From assembly GCA_002238825.1 (NCBI GenBank), contig MPNC01000001.1, positions 434,001 through 498,000 on the forward strand: a stretch of 64,000 nucleotides of DNA, given 5' to 3'. Shown in pieces: positions 54,468 through 63,898 of the stretch. How positions within the stretch are numbered: the stretch's first letter is position 1; every line of letters begins with the position of its first letter. The position numbers were made by a program, and so were the translations under genes. The notes under the pieces are model-generated. The model was not told where the DNA came from. It worked only from the letters and a program-made list of their open reading frames with translations, and ran no database searches. The stretch is from SAR202 cluster bacterium bin87. Lineage in GTDB: Bacteria; Chloroflexota; Dehalococcoidia; Lucifugimonadales; UBA3495.

Positions 54468-54497
54468 CTCTTTCACTGCGTGCTCAGGCTTGGGCTG

Positions 54498-56525
54498 TTA
54501 CGCGGTTGCCTCCGCCTTGGCCTGCTTGGCGATGTCGATCACCCGCTGCTCGATGTTCTGGGGCACCTGTTCATAGTGGTCGAATTCGAACCGGTAGGAG
54601 CCGCGTCCGCCCGTCATCGACCGCAGGTCCTGGGAGTACCGCTGAACCTCGGACTGCGGCACCTCGGCCTCGATCACGGTGTAGCGGGCCTCCGGGACCA
54701 TGCCCAGGATGCGGCCGCGCTTGCTGTTGATGTCGCTGATGATGTCACCGGTGTAGGTTTCTGGGACCGTGACGTATAGCCTGACGATGGGCTCCAGCAG
54801 CACCGGAGACGCCTTGGTCATGCCCTGGCGGAGAGCCTGGCTGCCCGCGATCTCGAAGGCGATGGGCTTGCCGTCGACCGGGTGCGTGCTGCCGTCGTAT
54901 ATGATCGCTTTGAGGTCGACGACGGGGAAACCGGCGAGCACCCCTTCTTTCAGGGTGTTCACCACGCCTTTCTCTACCGCTGGGATGAGTTCGCGCGGCA
55001 CCCGTCCGCCCGTGACCTCATTGCCGAACTCGAAGCCTTCGTCGCGAATCTTGGGTTCTAACCGCAGCAGCACATGGCCGTACTGACCACTGCCGCCGGT
55101 CTGCTTCTTGTGGCGGTACTCGGAATTGGTGATCTGCGTGATGGTTTCCCGATAAGGGACGACGGGCAGTTTGACGTTCAGGCTGGCGCCGAACTTCCGC
55201 TTGATGCGGTCCAGTGCCACTTCGATCTGCACCTCGCCCAATCCCGTCAACAGGCTCTCGCTGGTTTCCGGATTGCGGGTGAACTGCAGGCTGGGGTCAT
55301 CCTCGACGATTCGCGCCAACGAGGTCGACATCTTGTCCAGGTCGGCCTGGGTGGCGGGTACGATGGCCAGCGAATAGAAACCCTTGGGGAATTCTATTCC
55401 GGGCAGGGTAACCCGGGCGTCGCTGGCGGCGAGGGTGTCGCCGGTCAGGGTTGAACCCAGCTTGCCGATGGCGCCGATATCGCCGGCTACCACTTCAGCC
55501 ACGTTCTCCTGGCTGTTGCCCTGCGGAAAATAGGCCTGTCCCAGCCGTTCGGACTGGTTCCGCGTCACGTTGTAGATTTCGCCGTTGGATTTAATCGACC
55601 CGCGGTACACGCGGAACATCGACAATTTTCCGACGAACGGATCCGACGTGGTCTTGAACACCACCGCCGCGACGGGACCGGCTTCGTCAGCGTCAACCGA
55701 ATCGTCTCCCGATGTTTGTGGAGCGTCGGCCGGCGCCGGCAGGAAGTCGCGGATAACCTGCGCCAATTCGTCGAGACCGATGTTCTGCGTAGCCGAGGTA
55801 ACGAGTATGGGGATGAGGTCACCGTTAAGCACGGCCTGGCGAGCGCCGGCGGTCACTTCCGCGGCGGTGATCTCCTCGCCTTCCAGGTACTTGTCGGCCA
55901 GGGAGTCGTCCGACTCGGCCACCGCCTCGATGAGCCGCTCGCGGGCGCTGTCGAAGTCGCCGATGACGTCGGCGGGAATGTCCGACGGCGGGTCGATTAC
56001 GCTGACCAGGCCGGTGAAGTCCTGCGCCTCGCCGATGGGCAGCTGGAACGGAACGCAGCGGCTCCCGAAAATGTCCTGAAGCTCCTGAACATTGCGTTCG
56101 AAGTTGGCGTTCTCGCGATCCATCTTGTTCAGGACGAAAGCCACCGGGAGTCCGCGTTCCTGTGCCATGGACCAGCCGCGTTCGGTGCCGACGTCGACGC
56201 CGGTGGGAGCGGCCACGAGGATTACGGCAGACTCGACCACTCGCATCGCGGCCACGGCTTCGCCGAGAAACTCGTCGTAGCCAGGGGTGTCCAGCATGTT
56301 GATCTTGTTGTCGCCATCGCTGATCCGCAGCAGGCTGGTCTGGACGCTGGAAGACCGCTTGGTTTCCTCCGGCTCGTAGTCCGAAGCGGTGTTGCCGTCT
56401 TCCACTCTGCCGATGCGATTGATCACTTTAGCGTTGAACAACATGGTCTCGGCGAGGGTGGTCTTGCCCGCCCCGCTGTGGGAGATCAAAGCGACATTAC
56501 GGATGGTACTGGCGGATACGGCCAT
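54498..56525 (-). CDS. elongation factor G-like GTPase (EF-G2 type)
   Basis: A 675-residue translational GTPase. P-loop SHSGAGKT (residues 15-22), the DTPGYDEF switch II region, NKMD in VAFVLNKMDREN, domain II, and domains III-V with LTGLGEVQIEVALDRIKRKF and the GGSGQYGHVLLRLEP segment are present. The P-loop variant and shorter length match the EF-G2/FusA-like paralogue rather than the main EF-G, and no rps12-rps7-tuf context exists. The role may be ribosome rescue or a stress-specific translocation function. It is convergent with the mutase gene. Confidence 0.9.
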   Translation of the reverse strand: MAVSASTIRNVALISHSGAGKTTLAETMLFNAKVINRIGRVEDGNTASDYEPEETKRSSSVQTSLLRISDGDNKINMLDTPGYDEFLGEAVAAMRVVESAVILVAAPTGVDVGTERGWSMAQERGLPVAFVLNKMDRENANFERNVQELQDIFGSRCVPFQLPIGEAQDFTGLVSVIDPPSDIPADVIGDFDSARERLIEAVAESDDSLADKYLEGEEITAAEVTAGARQAVLNGDLIPILVTSATQNIGLDELAQVIRDFLPAPADAPQTSGDDSVDADEAGPVAAVVFKTTSDPFVGKLSMFRVYRGSIKSNGEIYNVTRNQSERLGQAYFPQGNSQENVAEVVAGDIGAIGKLGSTLTGDTLAASDARVTLPGIEFPKGFYSLAIVPATQADLDKMSTSLARIVEDDPSLQFTRNPETSESLLTGLGEVQIEVALDRIKRKFGASLNVKLPVVPYRETITQITNSEYRHKKQTGGSGQYGHVLLRLEPKIRDEGFEFGNEVTGGRVPRELIPAVEKGVVNTLKEGVLAGFPVVDLKAIIYDGSTHPVDGKPIAFEIAGSQALRQGMTKASPVLLEPIVRLYVTVPETYTGDIISDINSKRGRILGMVPEARYTVIEAEVPQSEVQRYSQDLRSMTGGRGSYRFEFDHYEQVPQNIEQRVIDIAKQAKAEATA

Positions 56526-56706
56526 AGTGGTTCCCCTTTTGTCCCAGAAATAGGATGCAATTAGCGGATTGTAGCGAAATTATGTCGCCCGTTGCAACCG
56601 AAGGGCAGCGCGGATAGAATAGTAGGCCAGCGACCGGTAGTGAGCCGCCCCCCGGCGACTCCTCCCTTTGGGGCCGGCCGCTCCTTTTTTGCTCTGATCC
56701 GAGGGG

Positions 56707-57198
56707 CTACCGGTGCGATTTCGGACGGCTCGCGGGGGAATATCCTGGGTCTTCGGGAAGGTCATCGAGCCGTGCCGCGGCTGAGGCCAACGCATCGCAG
56801 CGCTCGTTGTCCGGGTTCCCGCTGTGTCCGCGCACCCACTTGAAGTCGGTGGGATGCCGTTCCAGCAAGTCCAGCAGGCGTTCCCAGAGGTCGGGGTTAA
56901 CCGCCGCCTCGCGTTTATTGCGCATCCAACCGTTGCTGCGCCACTTCGCTGCCCAGCCCTTGCTGACGGCGTCGACCAGGTAGCGGGAGTCGGAGAACAG
57001 CGTGACCTGGCACGGCTTGGTGAGGGCCTCCAGCCCGACGATCGCCGCCAACAGCTCCATTCGGTTGTTGGTGGTCAGCGAGTAGCCGCCTGAAAGTTCC
57101 TTGCGTCGCCCGCGATGGTCCAGGATCACTCCGTAGCCGCCGGGTCCCGGGTTGCCCAGGCAGGCGCCGTCGGTGTGGATGGTGACCTCGGTTGTCAT
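56707..57198 (-). CDS. rnhA: ribonuclease HI
   Basis: A 163-residue RNase H that degrades the RNA of RNA-DNA hybrids. The catalytic residues are all visible: Asp10 in HTDGACLGNPG, Glu48 in NNRMELLAAI, Asp70 in LFSDSRYLV, His125 in WVRGHSGNPDNE and Asp135 in ERCDALA. The handle loop region KGWAAKWRSNGWMRNKREAA is also present. The C-terminus is slightly extended. The 181-base gap upstream holds nothing that I can name. Confidence 0.95.
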   Translation of the reverse strand: MTTEVTIHTDGACLGNPGPGGYGVILDHRGRRKELSGGYSLTTNNRMELLAAIVGLEALTKPCQVTLFSDSRYLVDAVSKGWAAKWRSNGWMRNKREAAVNPDLWERLLDLLERHPTDFKWVRGHSGNPDNERCDALASAAARLDDLPEDPGYSPASRPKSHR

Positions 57199-57223
57199 CG
57201 AGCGTCGGGTGCCCCACGGAGCG

Positions 57224-57880
57224 TCAGGCTGCGGGGTGTCGCGCGACCTGCCTCATGACGGCGCGCGTGAGCCCAACGCACTTGTGACTCACCTTGGCAG
57301 CCCACTCGTCCTGAGCAGCGGCTTTCCACGCGTCGGATTCAAGCACCGACGGGTCTTCGATCTGGTATACGGCGACGTACTTGGGGAAGCCGTCCGCGTT
57401 GGTGGCCTCCACGCGGTAGCGCCGCGCTCCCGCGACCCCGTCGACTGCGCACAAGCCGGGCAGATGGACGGTGTCATACAGGCGGTTGAATTCGTCCTCC
57501 GCGTCGGCAGGAATGTCGGTGCGGACGACGAAGATATGGGCGGCCTCAGCGGTTGGATCTCCGGCGTCGGATATCCGCTTCAGCATCGTGTGGGTGCGGT
57601 TCGTAGCGTGGGGGCGGATCTTGGTGGCCCAATCGCCCTTCTCGCCCTCGATGCGCCAGCCCTCCGAGTACGGAACCCCGGGTTCGTCGATTCCGTAGAG
57701 TGCGGCGTAGCGGGCGAACTGCGCCGCGTTAGTGGATTCGAGCTGGTAGCGGTTGCATGTGTGAACGCCGGGAGCCTGGCACAGGTACTTTGCGTGCTCC
57801 GTGTCGTACACCCGGTTGAACTCGGCCTCCCAGTCGGAGGGAATATCCATCTGGACGAAGTACGCGTAATCGGCTGGCAT
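57224..57880 (-). CDS. duplicated dimeric alpha-beta barrel (EthD/Dabb-like) protein
   Basis: A 218-residue protein formed by two repeats of about 105 residues. The first has DIPSDWEAEFNRVYDTEHAKY and RYQLESTNAAQFARYAALYG; the second has DIPADAEDEFNRLYDTVHLPG and RYRVEATNADGFPKYVAVYQ. The pattern fits a ferredoxin-like dimeric barrel, with the duplication making a one-chain pseudo-dimer. Related proteins bind or oxidise small aromatic compounds, but no catalytic residue is certain. GGAGG precedes ATG. Confidence 0.8.
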   Translation of the reverse strand: MPADYAYFVQMDIPSDWEAEFNRVYDTEHAKYLCQAPGVHTCNRYQLESTNAAQFARYAALYGIDEPGVPYSEGWRIEGEKGDWATKIRPHATNRTHTMLKRISDAGDPTAEAAHIFVVRTDIPADAEDEFNRLYDTVHLPGLCAVDGVAGARRYRVEATNADGFPKYVAVYQIEDPSVLESDAWKAAAQDEWAAKVSHKCVGLTRAVMRQVARHPAA

Positions 57881-57937
57881 TTCATCACCTCCGTGTTGCG
57901 GCTCAAATGCGGCTCAAAATCAAATAGGTACGTCGAA

Positions 57938-58486
57938 TCAGTAAGTCAGCGCGTCCGCCGTGCCGTCGGGAAGCTCCACAGCCAGGGCCTGCAGCGTGTG
58001 CGCCAGGCCGTGGTAGTAGGCGACCACCACCAGCAAGTCGACGATCCCCGCGTCGCCGATGATCGCCCGCAACGCCTCGAACGACGCGTCCGAAACACGG
58101 TGGTGACGCAGAAGCTCGATGACAAAACCGGACACGGCTGCATCGTCGCCCGACAGTCCGTTGGGCGCGCGGTATTCGTGTATGGCGGCGATCTCGGCGT
58201 CGGTCAGCCCGGCGTTGCGCGCGGCGGGTTGGTTCACTGTCCAGACGTAGTGGCCGGAGGCCTCGCGAGCCGCGGTCAGCACGGCAACCGCCTTGACCCG
58301 TGGGTCCAGCGGCGTCTGGAAGCGGACGTATCCGCCGAGGTGCGCGAAGTTGCTCGCTGCCTGCGGGTTGTTCAGGATTGCCGCGTAGTTGCGCTGCACT
58401 CCGCCTCGTGAAGTTTCGATATCGTCCCAAACCGCCTGTCCTGCGGCGTCCATATTTTCCCTGGTGGCAAAAGGTACCCGAGCCAT
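57938..58486 (-). CDS. carboxymuconolactone decarboxylase family protein
   Basis: A 182-residue CMD-fold protein. The core is LDPRVKAVAVLTAAREASGHYVW followed by NQPAARNAGLTDAEIAAI. The CxxC of AhpD is absent. It shares the overall pattern FRYVQFDLP-like ending (LQALAVELPDG) with the protein at 18371-18916, so both are of the same branch. AGGAGG precedes ATG. Function unknown; close to an oxidative gene group. Confidence 0.86.
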   Translation of the reverse strand: MARVPFATRENMDAAGQAVWDDIETSRGGVQRNYAAILNNPQAASNFAHLGGYVRFQTPLDPRVKAVAVLTAAREASGHYVWTVNQPAARNAGLTDAEIAAIHEYRAPNGLSGDDAAVSGFVIELLRHHRVSDASFEALRAIIGDAGIVDLLVVVAYYHGLAHTLQALAVELPDGTADALTY

Positions 58487-58521
58487 GTGATGGCCTCCTA
58501 GTTCGTTTCGTGATTAGAAAT

Positions 58522-58550
58522 GCCGGCGGCGATTGACAACCGCCGCCGGC
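58522..58550 (-). terminator. terminator after the molybdenum hydroxylase gene
   Basis: The 10-bp perfect stem (58522-58531 and 58541-58550) with a 9-nt loop lies downstream of the minus-strand molybdenum hydroxylase stop, followed on that strand by ATTTCTAATC. Confidence 0.65.
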
Positions 58551-58577
58551 CAAAGGACCTCTCCGTGTAACCGCGCC

Positions 58578-60842
58578 CTACTCGCCGTTAGTTCCCCAGA
58601 GCTCTTCCAGGATGGCGCCGGGCGACATGGGCAGGTTGTCCATGCGAATGCCGATAGCGTCGTGGATGGCATTGGCGATGGCGGCCATGGGAGGAACGAT
58701 GGGTACCTCGCCCACCCCGCGCACACCGTAGGGATGCCCCGGGTTGGCCTTTTCCACGATGACCGTGTCGATCATCGGCAGGTCCAGGCTGGTCGGCATT
58801 CGGTAGTCCAGGAAGCTTGAGTTGACCATGTCGCCGGAGTCGTTCATGAAGTACTCTTCGTTGAGCGCCCAGCCGATGCCCTGCACCGCGCCGCCCTGCA
58901 TCTGACCTTCCACGTAGCTGGGGTGGATGGCCTTGCCGGCGTCCTGCACGACGGTGTACCGCAGCACTTCGACCTTGCCGGTGTCGGGGTCGACTTCGAC
59001 GTCCACCAGGTGGGTGCCGAAGGCTCCGCCCTCTCCTCCGGGGCTGACGCTGACCTGGGCAGATACGGGACCACCGGTCCGCGCCAACTGCGAGGACAGC
59101 TCCTTGAAGGACATCTGCAGGTCCTCGTCGGAGTTGTGCTTGAAGATGCCGTCGGCCAGGTCGATCTCCGAAGGTTCCTTTTCCCAGATCTGGCCGGCGC
59201 GGTCGATCATCTTCCGCTTGATTTCCTGGGCGCACTCGTAGGCGGCCCAGCCGGTGGCGAAAGTGGTGCGGCTGCCGCCGGTGAGGAAGGTGTAACCCAC
59301 CGCGTCGGTGTCGCCCACGCTGGGCCGGACATCTTCGGCGGGGATGCCCAGAACTTCGGCTGCCTGCATGGCGATGGACGCGCGCGACCCGCCGATGTCG
59401 GTGGATCCTTCCACCAGGCCAATGGTGCCGTCGGCGTTGACGCTGATGCTCGCGCTGGACGCCAGGCCGATGTTCATCCAGTACCCGCTGGCCACGCCGC
59501 GACCTCGGTTGGGACCGGATATTTCGGACTTGTAGTGGTCGCTGTCCTTGGCCGCCTCTAGGGTTTCAATGTTGCCGATCACGCGGAACTGCGGGCCGTC
59601 GACCCGGCGGTTCCCTTCCTTGCTGGCGTTCTTCAGGCGGAACTCCAGCGGGTCCATGCCGCACTTGGCGGCCAGTTCGTCTACCACCTGCTCGCCGCCG
59701 AAGGCGGAGATCGGAGCGCCCGGAGCGCGGTAGGCGAAGGAACGCGGCTTGTTGGTGACCACGTCGTATCCCTCGACCCGTTGGTTTTCCAGGGCGTACG
59801 GCGCAAACACGCACTGGGCGCCGGCCGTTACCGGGGAGGAACCGGGGAACGCGCCGGCCTCATACATGAGGACCGCGTCGGCCGCGACCAGCGTCCCATC
59901 CCGCTTGGCTCCCATCTTGATCTTGACGTACGCGCCGGCAGTCGGTCCGGTGGCCTCGAAGGTCTCGGTGCGGCTCATCTGCATCTTGACCGGGCGGCCG
60001 GTTTTCTTCGAAAGCAACGCGGCCACCGGTTCTAGGTACAGCGGTATCTTGCCGCCGAACCCGCCGCCGATCTCCATGGGCACGACCTTGATGCGAGACA
60101 CGGGCAAATCGAGCACGCCGGCCAGGGCGTCGCGGGCGACGAATGCGCCTTGCGTGCTGGTCCAGACCGTCAGGTATCCGTCAGTGTTCCACAGTGCGGA
60201 CGCGTTCTGGGGTTCGATGTAGCCCTGGTGCACCGTGCGCGTGTTGAATTCGCGTTCGATAACGAAGTCAGCCTCCGCGAAGGCGGATTCCACGTCCCCC
60301 TGTTCGTACACGAACCGGTTGGAAACGTTGCTGTGCTTGTCGGTTTCTTCGCCGAACTCGGTGGTGGTCATGTCCTCGTGGAGCAGGTCGGCGTCGTCCT
60401 TCATCGCGTCCAGCACGTTGGTGCTGGCTTTGAGGACTTCGTAGTCGACCTTGATGAGGTTGACCGCCTCTTCCGCGACGTGTGCGGAGTCGGCGGCGAC
60501 CGCCGCTATGGGATGGCCGCGGAACAGGACTTTGTCAGCGGCCAGGATGTTGTTGCTGGCCGAGCGCGCCGACATCGGCGGGTTCTCTTTGCCGGCGATG
60601 GGGAGGTCGGCGCCGGTCACCACACCGCGCACGCCGGGCAGAGCTTCGGCCGCCGAGGTGTCGATGGACTTGATCCGAGCGTGGGCGTGAGGGCTCCGCA
60701 GCACTTTGCCGAAGAGCATGCCGGTCATCTCGAAGTCCGCGCCGTATCTGGCCCGCCCTGTCACCTTGTCGGCGCCGTCGTGGCGAACAGGCCGCGTGCC
60801 GACGACATTATAGTTGGTGTTTGAGAGCACGATATTGGTCAT
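58578..60842 (-). CDS. xanthine dehydrogenase family molybdopterin-binding subunit (copy 2)
   Basis: A 754-residue paralogue of the protein at 45287-47578. It shares NVVGTRPVRHDGADKVTGRA, EIGGGFGGKIPLYLEPVAA, AYRAPGAPIS at the active-site loop, MQGGAVQGIGWALNEEY and the catalytic Glu in RGVGEVPIVPP. The substrate pocket loop excludes form I CO dehydrogenase. No small or FAD subunit genes are next to it; a sulfite-oxidase-like fusion and a FAD oxidase lie upstream on the same strand. GAGG precedes ATG at 60842. Confidence 0.93.
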   Translation of the reverse strand: MTNIVLSNTNYNVVGTRPVRHDGADKVTGRARYGADFEMTGMLFGKVLRSPHAHARIKSIDTSAAEALPGVRGVVTGADLPIAGKENPPMSARSASNNILAADKVLFRGHPIAAVAADSAHVAEEAVNLIKVDYEVLKASTNVLDAMKDDADLLHEDMTTTEFGEETDKHSNVSNRFVYEQGDVESAFAEADFVIEREFNTRTVHQGYIEPQNASALWNTDGYLTVWTSTQGAFVARDALAGVLDLPVSRIKVVPMEIGGGFGGKIPLYLEPVAALLSKKTGRPVKMQMSRTETFEATGPTAGAYVKIKMGAKRDGTLVAADAVLMYEAGAFPGSSPVTAGAQCVFAPYALENQRVEGYDVVTNKPRSFAYRAPGAPISAFGGEQVVDELAAKCGMDPLEFRLKNASKEGNRRVDGPQFRVIGNIETLEAAKDSDHYKSEISGPNRGRGVASGYWMNIGLASSASISVNADGTIGLVEGSTDIGGSRASIAMQAAEVLGIPAEDVRPSVGDTDAVGYTFLTGGSRTTFATGWAAYECAQEIKRKMIDRAGQIWEKEPSEIDLADGIFKHNSDEDLQMSFKELSSQLARTGGPVSAQVSVSPGGEGGAFGTHLVDVEVDPDTGKVEVLRYTVVQDAGKAIHPSYVEGQMQGGAVQGIGWALNEEYFMNDSGDMVNSSFLDYRMPTSLDLPMIDTVIVEKANPGHPYGVRGVGEVPIVPPMAAIANAIHDAIGIRMDNLPMSPGAILEELWGTNGE

Positions 60843-61004
60843 AAGTCGCCTCGCTGCTGGTAGTAATTGCCGGCCGATTTTAGCACAGCCCCCACCGCCG
60901 CCCCAACCCCGGCCGTCGGTATTGAGGATAAACCACCCCACGTTCAGCTTGGTCGCCACGATCAGTGTCTACCGCGATGAATGCGGGTCGGCGCGCGAGA
61001 GAGT

Positions 61005-62036
61005 TCAGGTCAGCGGTAATGGCGGCTGCCACAGCTTGCCCGTCTGGTTGACGGTGATCGTGTCGACCCACTTCACCCAGTCGTAGCCGCGCTTGTGCGG
61101 CTCGACGAGACGCGCCGGAAACCCATGCCCGGACGAGAGCAGCCGGCCGTCGACTCTGGTGGCCAGCAGGGCGCGCTCGGCTTCCGCCAGAGAGTACCGG
61201 CGGAAGTATCCGGTGCGTGAACGGATGGTGATGCTGCCGGCGCCGGGCTTGAGTTTCGCTCGGGAGAGCAGTTGCGCGACGGGCATGCCTTCCCACTGCC
61301 GGATGGTGTGCCATCCCCCGGTGCAGTCCAGGGTCGCGGTGACGGTTTCACTCCATGTCTGGAGCTCCGTGAGTCCCATGCGAAAGGGGGATTCCACGTG
61401 GCCGTCGATGCTCAGGTTCCACGTCGAAACGTCGATGGCGGGCACCCTATCGTTCAACCACATGGTAACCGGGAAGTCGGGGCCGTTTTCCGGGTACGAG
61501 CCGGTGAACCGACGTTCCGCTCCGGGGCCGGCTGCCAGCACCCCCGCCAACTCGGCGGTGCGCCAGGCCAGGAACCCGGCCATGGCCAGGACGATCACGC
61601 GGAGGACATGACGACGGTCAGCCAGGTATCGCCGGCGCAGGCTGATGCGGTGCCGGAAGGAGTGCCACAGCAACAGCGGGATCAGCATCCACGCCAGGTT
61701 CATGTGGATGGTCGTGCCGGAGAACCCCATCCAGTCGTACGGTCCGAGGTGGCTCCAGGCCAATCCCAGGCCAAGCACGATCAGCAGCCCCAGCAAGAGA
61801 ACGATGGACCACACCATCTGGTTCAGGGAGCGGCGCCAGTTGGTCCGGGTACGCAACGAACCCAGAATGTTGCGGGATTTCCACACAAAGAGCGCCAGGA
61901 TGGCGAACCCGAAAATGCGATGCAGGTGCATCGCGCCGATCCACTCTGGGTTCGAGTGCGTGAGGCCCAGGTATCCGGTCAGCAGCTCGGCAATGACCAG
62001 AACGATCAATGCGATGTTGGCCCAGGGGAAACGCAT
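61005..62036 (-). CDS. cytochrome b-like membrane domain fused to sulfite-oxidase-type molybdopterin domain
   Basis: A 343-residue fusion. Residues 1-165 have about five transmembrane segments and candidate haem ligands His37, His39, His111 and His125. Residues about 175-343 form an Oxidored_molyb domain, with the Mo-ligating Cys238 in TLDCTGGWHTIRQWEG, and RSRTGYFRRYSLAEAERALLA with SSGHGFPARLVEP further on. This looks like YedY and its haem-b partner YedZ combined in one chain in reverse order. It probably passes electrons between the quinone pool and an extracytoplasmic substrate. Three bases separate it from the upstream membrane gene. Confidence 0.85.
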   Translation of the reverse strand: MRFPWANIALIVLVIAELLTGYLGLTHSNPEWIGAMHLHRIFGFAILALFVWKSRNILGSLRTRTNWRRSLNQMVWSIVLLLGLLIVLGLGLAWSHLGPYDWMGFSGTTIHMNLAWMLIPLLLWHSFRHRISLRRRYLADRRHVLRVIVLAMAGFLAWRTAELAGVLAAGPGAERRFTGSYPENGPDFPVTMWLNDRVPAIDVSTWNLSIDGHVESPFRMGLTELQTWSETVTATLDCTGGWHTIRQWEGMPVAQLLSRAKLKPGAGSITIRSRTGYFRRYSLAEAERALLATRVDGRLLSSGHGFPARLVEPHKRGYDWVKWVDTITVNQTGKLWQPPLPLT

Positions 62037-62039
62037 GGC

Positions 62040-62492
62040 TCATCCGGCGTTGGCAGATCTCGCCAGGCGAAGCTGGTCCCGGCCCCAGAGGATTACGATG
62101 CCCGCCAGGCCCAGGTGCAGAAGCGTGGAAATCCAGGCGGTAAACCAACCGGAATCGCCGAAGACGGTCAACCCGAGCGCCAAACGCGCCAGCATGACGG
62201 CGACGTACACGGACCCGATGACGATGACGCACCGGCTGCCCGTCGCGTTCAACAACCGCGCGCGGTGAACCATGCTGCAAATTGCCGCGCCCAACAGGGC
62301 GACGATGACTACCTGGGATGCCAGCAGTGCCGGGTATGGCATACCGCTGCCCTGCCAGGCGTCGAAAGCAGGCAGGAATTCTTGTGGGAACCACCGCTGC
62401 ACGGCCTGTCCGGCCACGCGCAACAGAAACGCGGCGGACAGCGCCGATACCACAACAATGGACCATAGCTCGCGGCGGATGGTCGCTTGCAT
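62040..62492 (-). CDS. four-helix membrane protein of unknown function
   Basis: A 150-residue membrane protein with about four helices (WSIVVVSALSAAFLLRVAG, PALLASQVVIVALLGAAIC, CVIVIGSVYVAVMLARLALG, WISTLLHLGLAGIVILWG). No family motif is evident. Its ATG overlaps the stop of the FAD oxidase gene (TGATG), and the haem/molybdenum fusion starts three bases after its stop, so it is probably a membrane component of one redox unit. Confidence 0.75.
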   Translation of the reverse strand: MQATIRRELWSIVVVSALSAAFLLRVAGQAVQRWFPQEFLPAFDAWQGSGMPYPALLASQVVIVALLGAAICSMVHRARLLNATGSRCVIVIGSVYVAVMLARLALGLTVFGDSGWFTAWISTLLHLGLAGIVILWGRDQLRLARSANAG

Positions 62493-63898
62493 CACGTCTC
62501 CCCGGCATACGCCCGGTACCAGTCGCTGGAGAACACGTTGCACGGATCATACTGCCTTTTGCGGGACAGGAACTCCGGGAACTGCGGATAGCACGCGGCC
62601 AGTTGCTCGGGCGTGGCAAATTTGTTGTAGGTCAGAAAGTAGCTGCCGTCCCGCTCGATGGCCAGGTCGATGAGCGCCCGCAAGGCGTCTTTGACGCGCT
62701 GGATGCCGGCGGGATCATGGTCCACGTGCAGGTTGACGACGATGCACGCGTAGGGCTGCCGGGCCCAATTGAGCACGGTTTCGTCGTCACGCTCGATGAG
62801 GCGTATGGTGCCGTATATCACGTTGGCTTCCCGCCGCCGCAAATCCGCGCCGGCCGCGCCCATGAACCCGGGCAATTCGGGCAACGGCACGTACAACTCG
62901 GTGATGGTCTCGGAACCGGGTACGCTGAAATCGAGCCGCCGGTCGAGTTCATGGTGGTAGTGGTCGATGTACTGGCTCAACTGGAAAGTGTCGCTGTCGT
63001 AGGTCTGTCCGTCGGTGCTCCGGTAAAACCCGGCATATTCGTCAAACGCGCGGGCTTTGTCGGCATGGGACCAGTACAACAGTTGCCGCCACGCAGCTTC
63101 GGTGAGCAGGTTTTGTGGCGGTGTCGCAGTTCGGGCCTCCGCGTCGCTGACCGGCTGATAGCAGGACAGGACGCCATCCCGAAGGAAACCGGGCGATTTC
63201 TCATCGGTGCGGTACTGGAAATCGCCGTAGGTGAAACCATTCGCAATCCGCTGCTGGAAAAGCTCTCCGACCTTGTCGATAGTGGTGACTTCCACCACCC
63301 GGCGCACGCGGTGGGCCGGCATGAGGCGCAGGTCGACGGTGGTGATCACGCCGAACAGCCCGTATCCGCCGATGGCCAGGCGGAACAGATCGGGATTCTG
63401 TTCCCGATCGCACCGGATCAGGTTGCCGTCTGGGTTGATCATTTCGAAAGCATTCACGTCCTGCACGATTGGCCGATAGGTCAGCCCGCGCCCGTGGCCG
63501 TTGGCGGCCAGGGCGCCGCCGATGCTGAGCCGGTCGGCGCCGGTCTGCTTTTGCACGACGCTCCAGCGCCGGTCAGCGTTTTCCTGCATCGCGCGCAGAC
63601 CACAAACCAGATCCGACCACCTGATCCCGGCCTCTACCGTAACGATACCTCGATCAGCGTCCAGGTTGACGATGCGATTCAAATGGCGCGTGTCCAACAA
63701 CGTCCCGCCGGACAAAAATTGCTGCCCGCCCATGGCGTGGCGGCCCGCGGCGACGCTCAGGCTCCGGCCGGCGTCGCGGGCCCTGGCTACCGCATGGCGT
63801 GTTTCGGTAACCGTCTGCGGTGCGATGATCTCACTGACTTGCGTTTCGTTCAATGCAGAATGGATGTCGTTGACCGTAACGGATTTTGTGGTTGGCAT
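62492..63898 (-). CDS. FAD-linked oxidase (PCMH-type)
   Basis: A 468-residue flavoprotein of the vanillyl-alcohol-oxidase fold. The FAD-binding N-terminal domain has SLSVAAGRHAMGGQQ, with the His at the position of covalent flavin attachment in aldonolactone/alditol oxidases, and TGADRLSIGGALAANGHGRG and YGLFGVITTVDLRLMP. The C-terminal domain ends CYPQFPEFLSRKRQYDPCNVF, as in decaprenyl-phosphoribose oxidase-like proteins. The substrate is unknown. It leads a three-gene unit with the membrane proteins. The start has no visible ribosome site. Confidence 0.87.
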   Translation of the reverse strand: MPTTKSVTVNDIHSALNETQVSEIIAPQTVTETRHAVARARDAGRSLSVAAGRHAMGGQQFLSGGTLLDTRHLNRIVNLDADRGIVTVEAGIRWSDLVCGLRAMQENADRRWSVVQKQTGADRLSIGGALAANGHGRGLTYRPIVQDVNAFEMINPDGNLIRCDREQNPDLFRLAIGGYGLFGVITTVDLRLMPAHRVRRVVEVTTIDKVGELFQQRIANGFTYGDFQYRTDEKSPGFLRDGVLSCYQPVSDAEARTATPPQNLLTEAAWRQLLYWSHADKARAFDEYAGFYRSTDGQTYDSDTFQLSQYIDHYHHELDRRLDFSVPGSETITELYVPLPELPGFMGAAGADLRRREANVIYGTIRLIERDDETVLNWARQPYACIVVNLHVDHDPAGIQRVKDALRALIDLAIERDGSYFLTYNKFATPEQLAACYPQFPEFLSRKRQYDPCNVFSSDWYRAYAGET

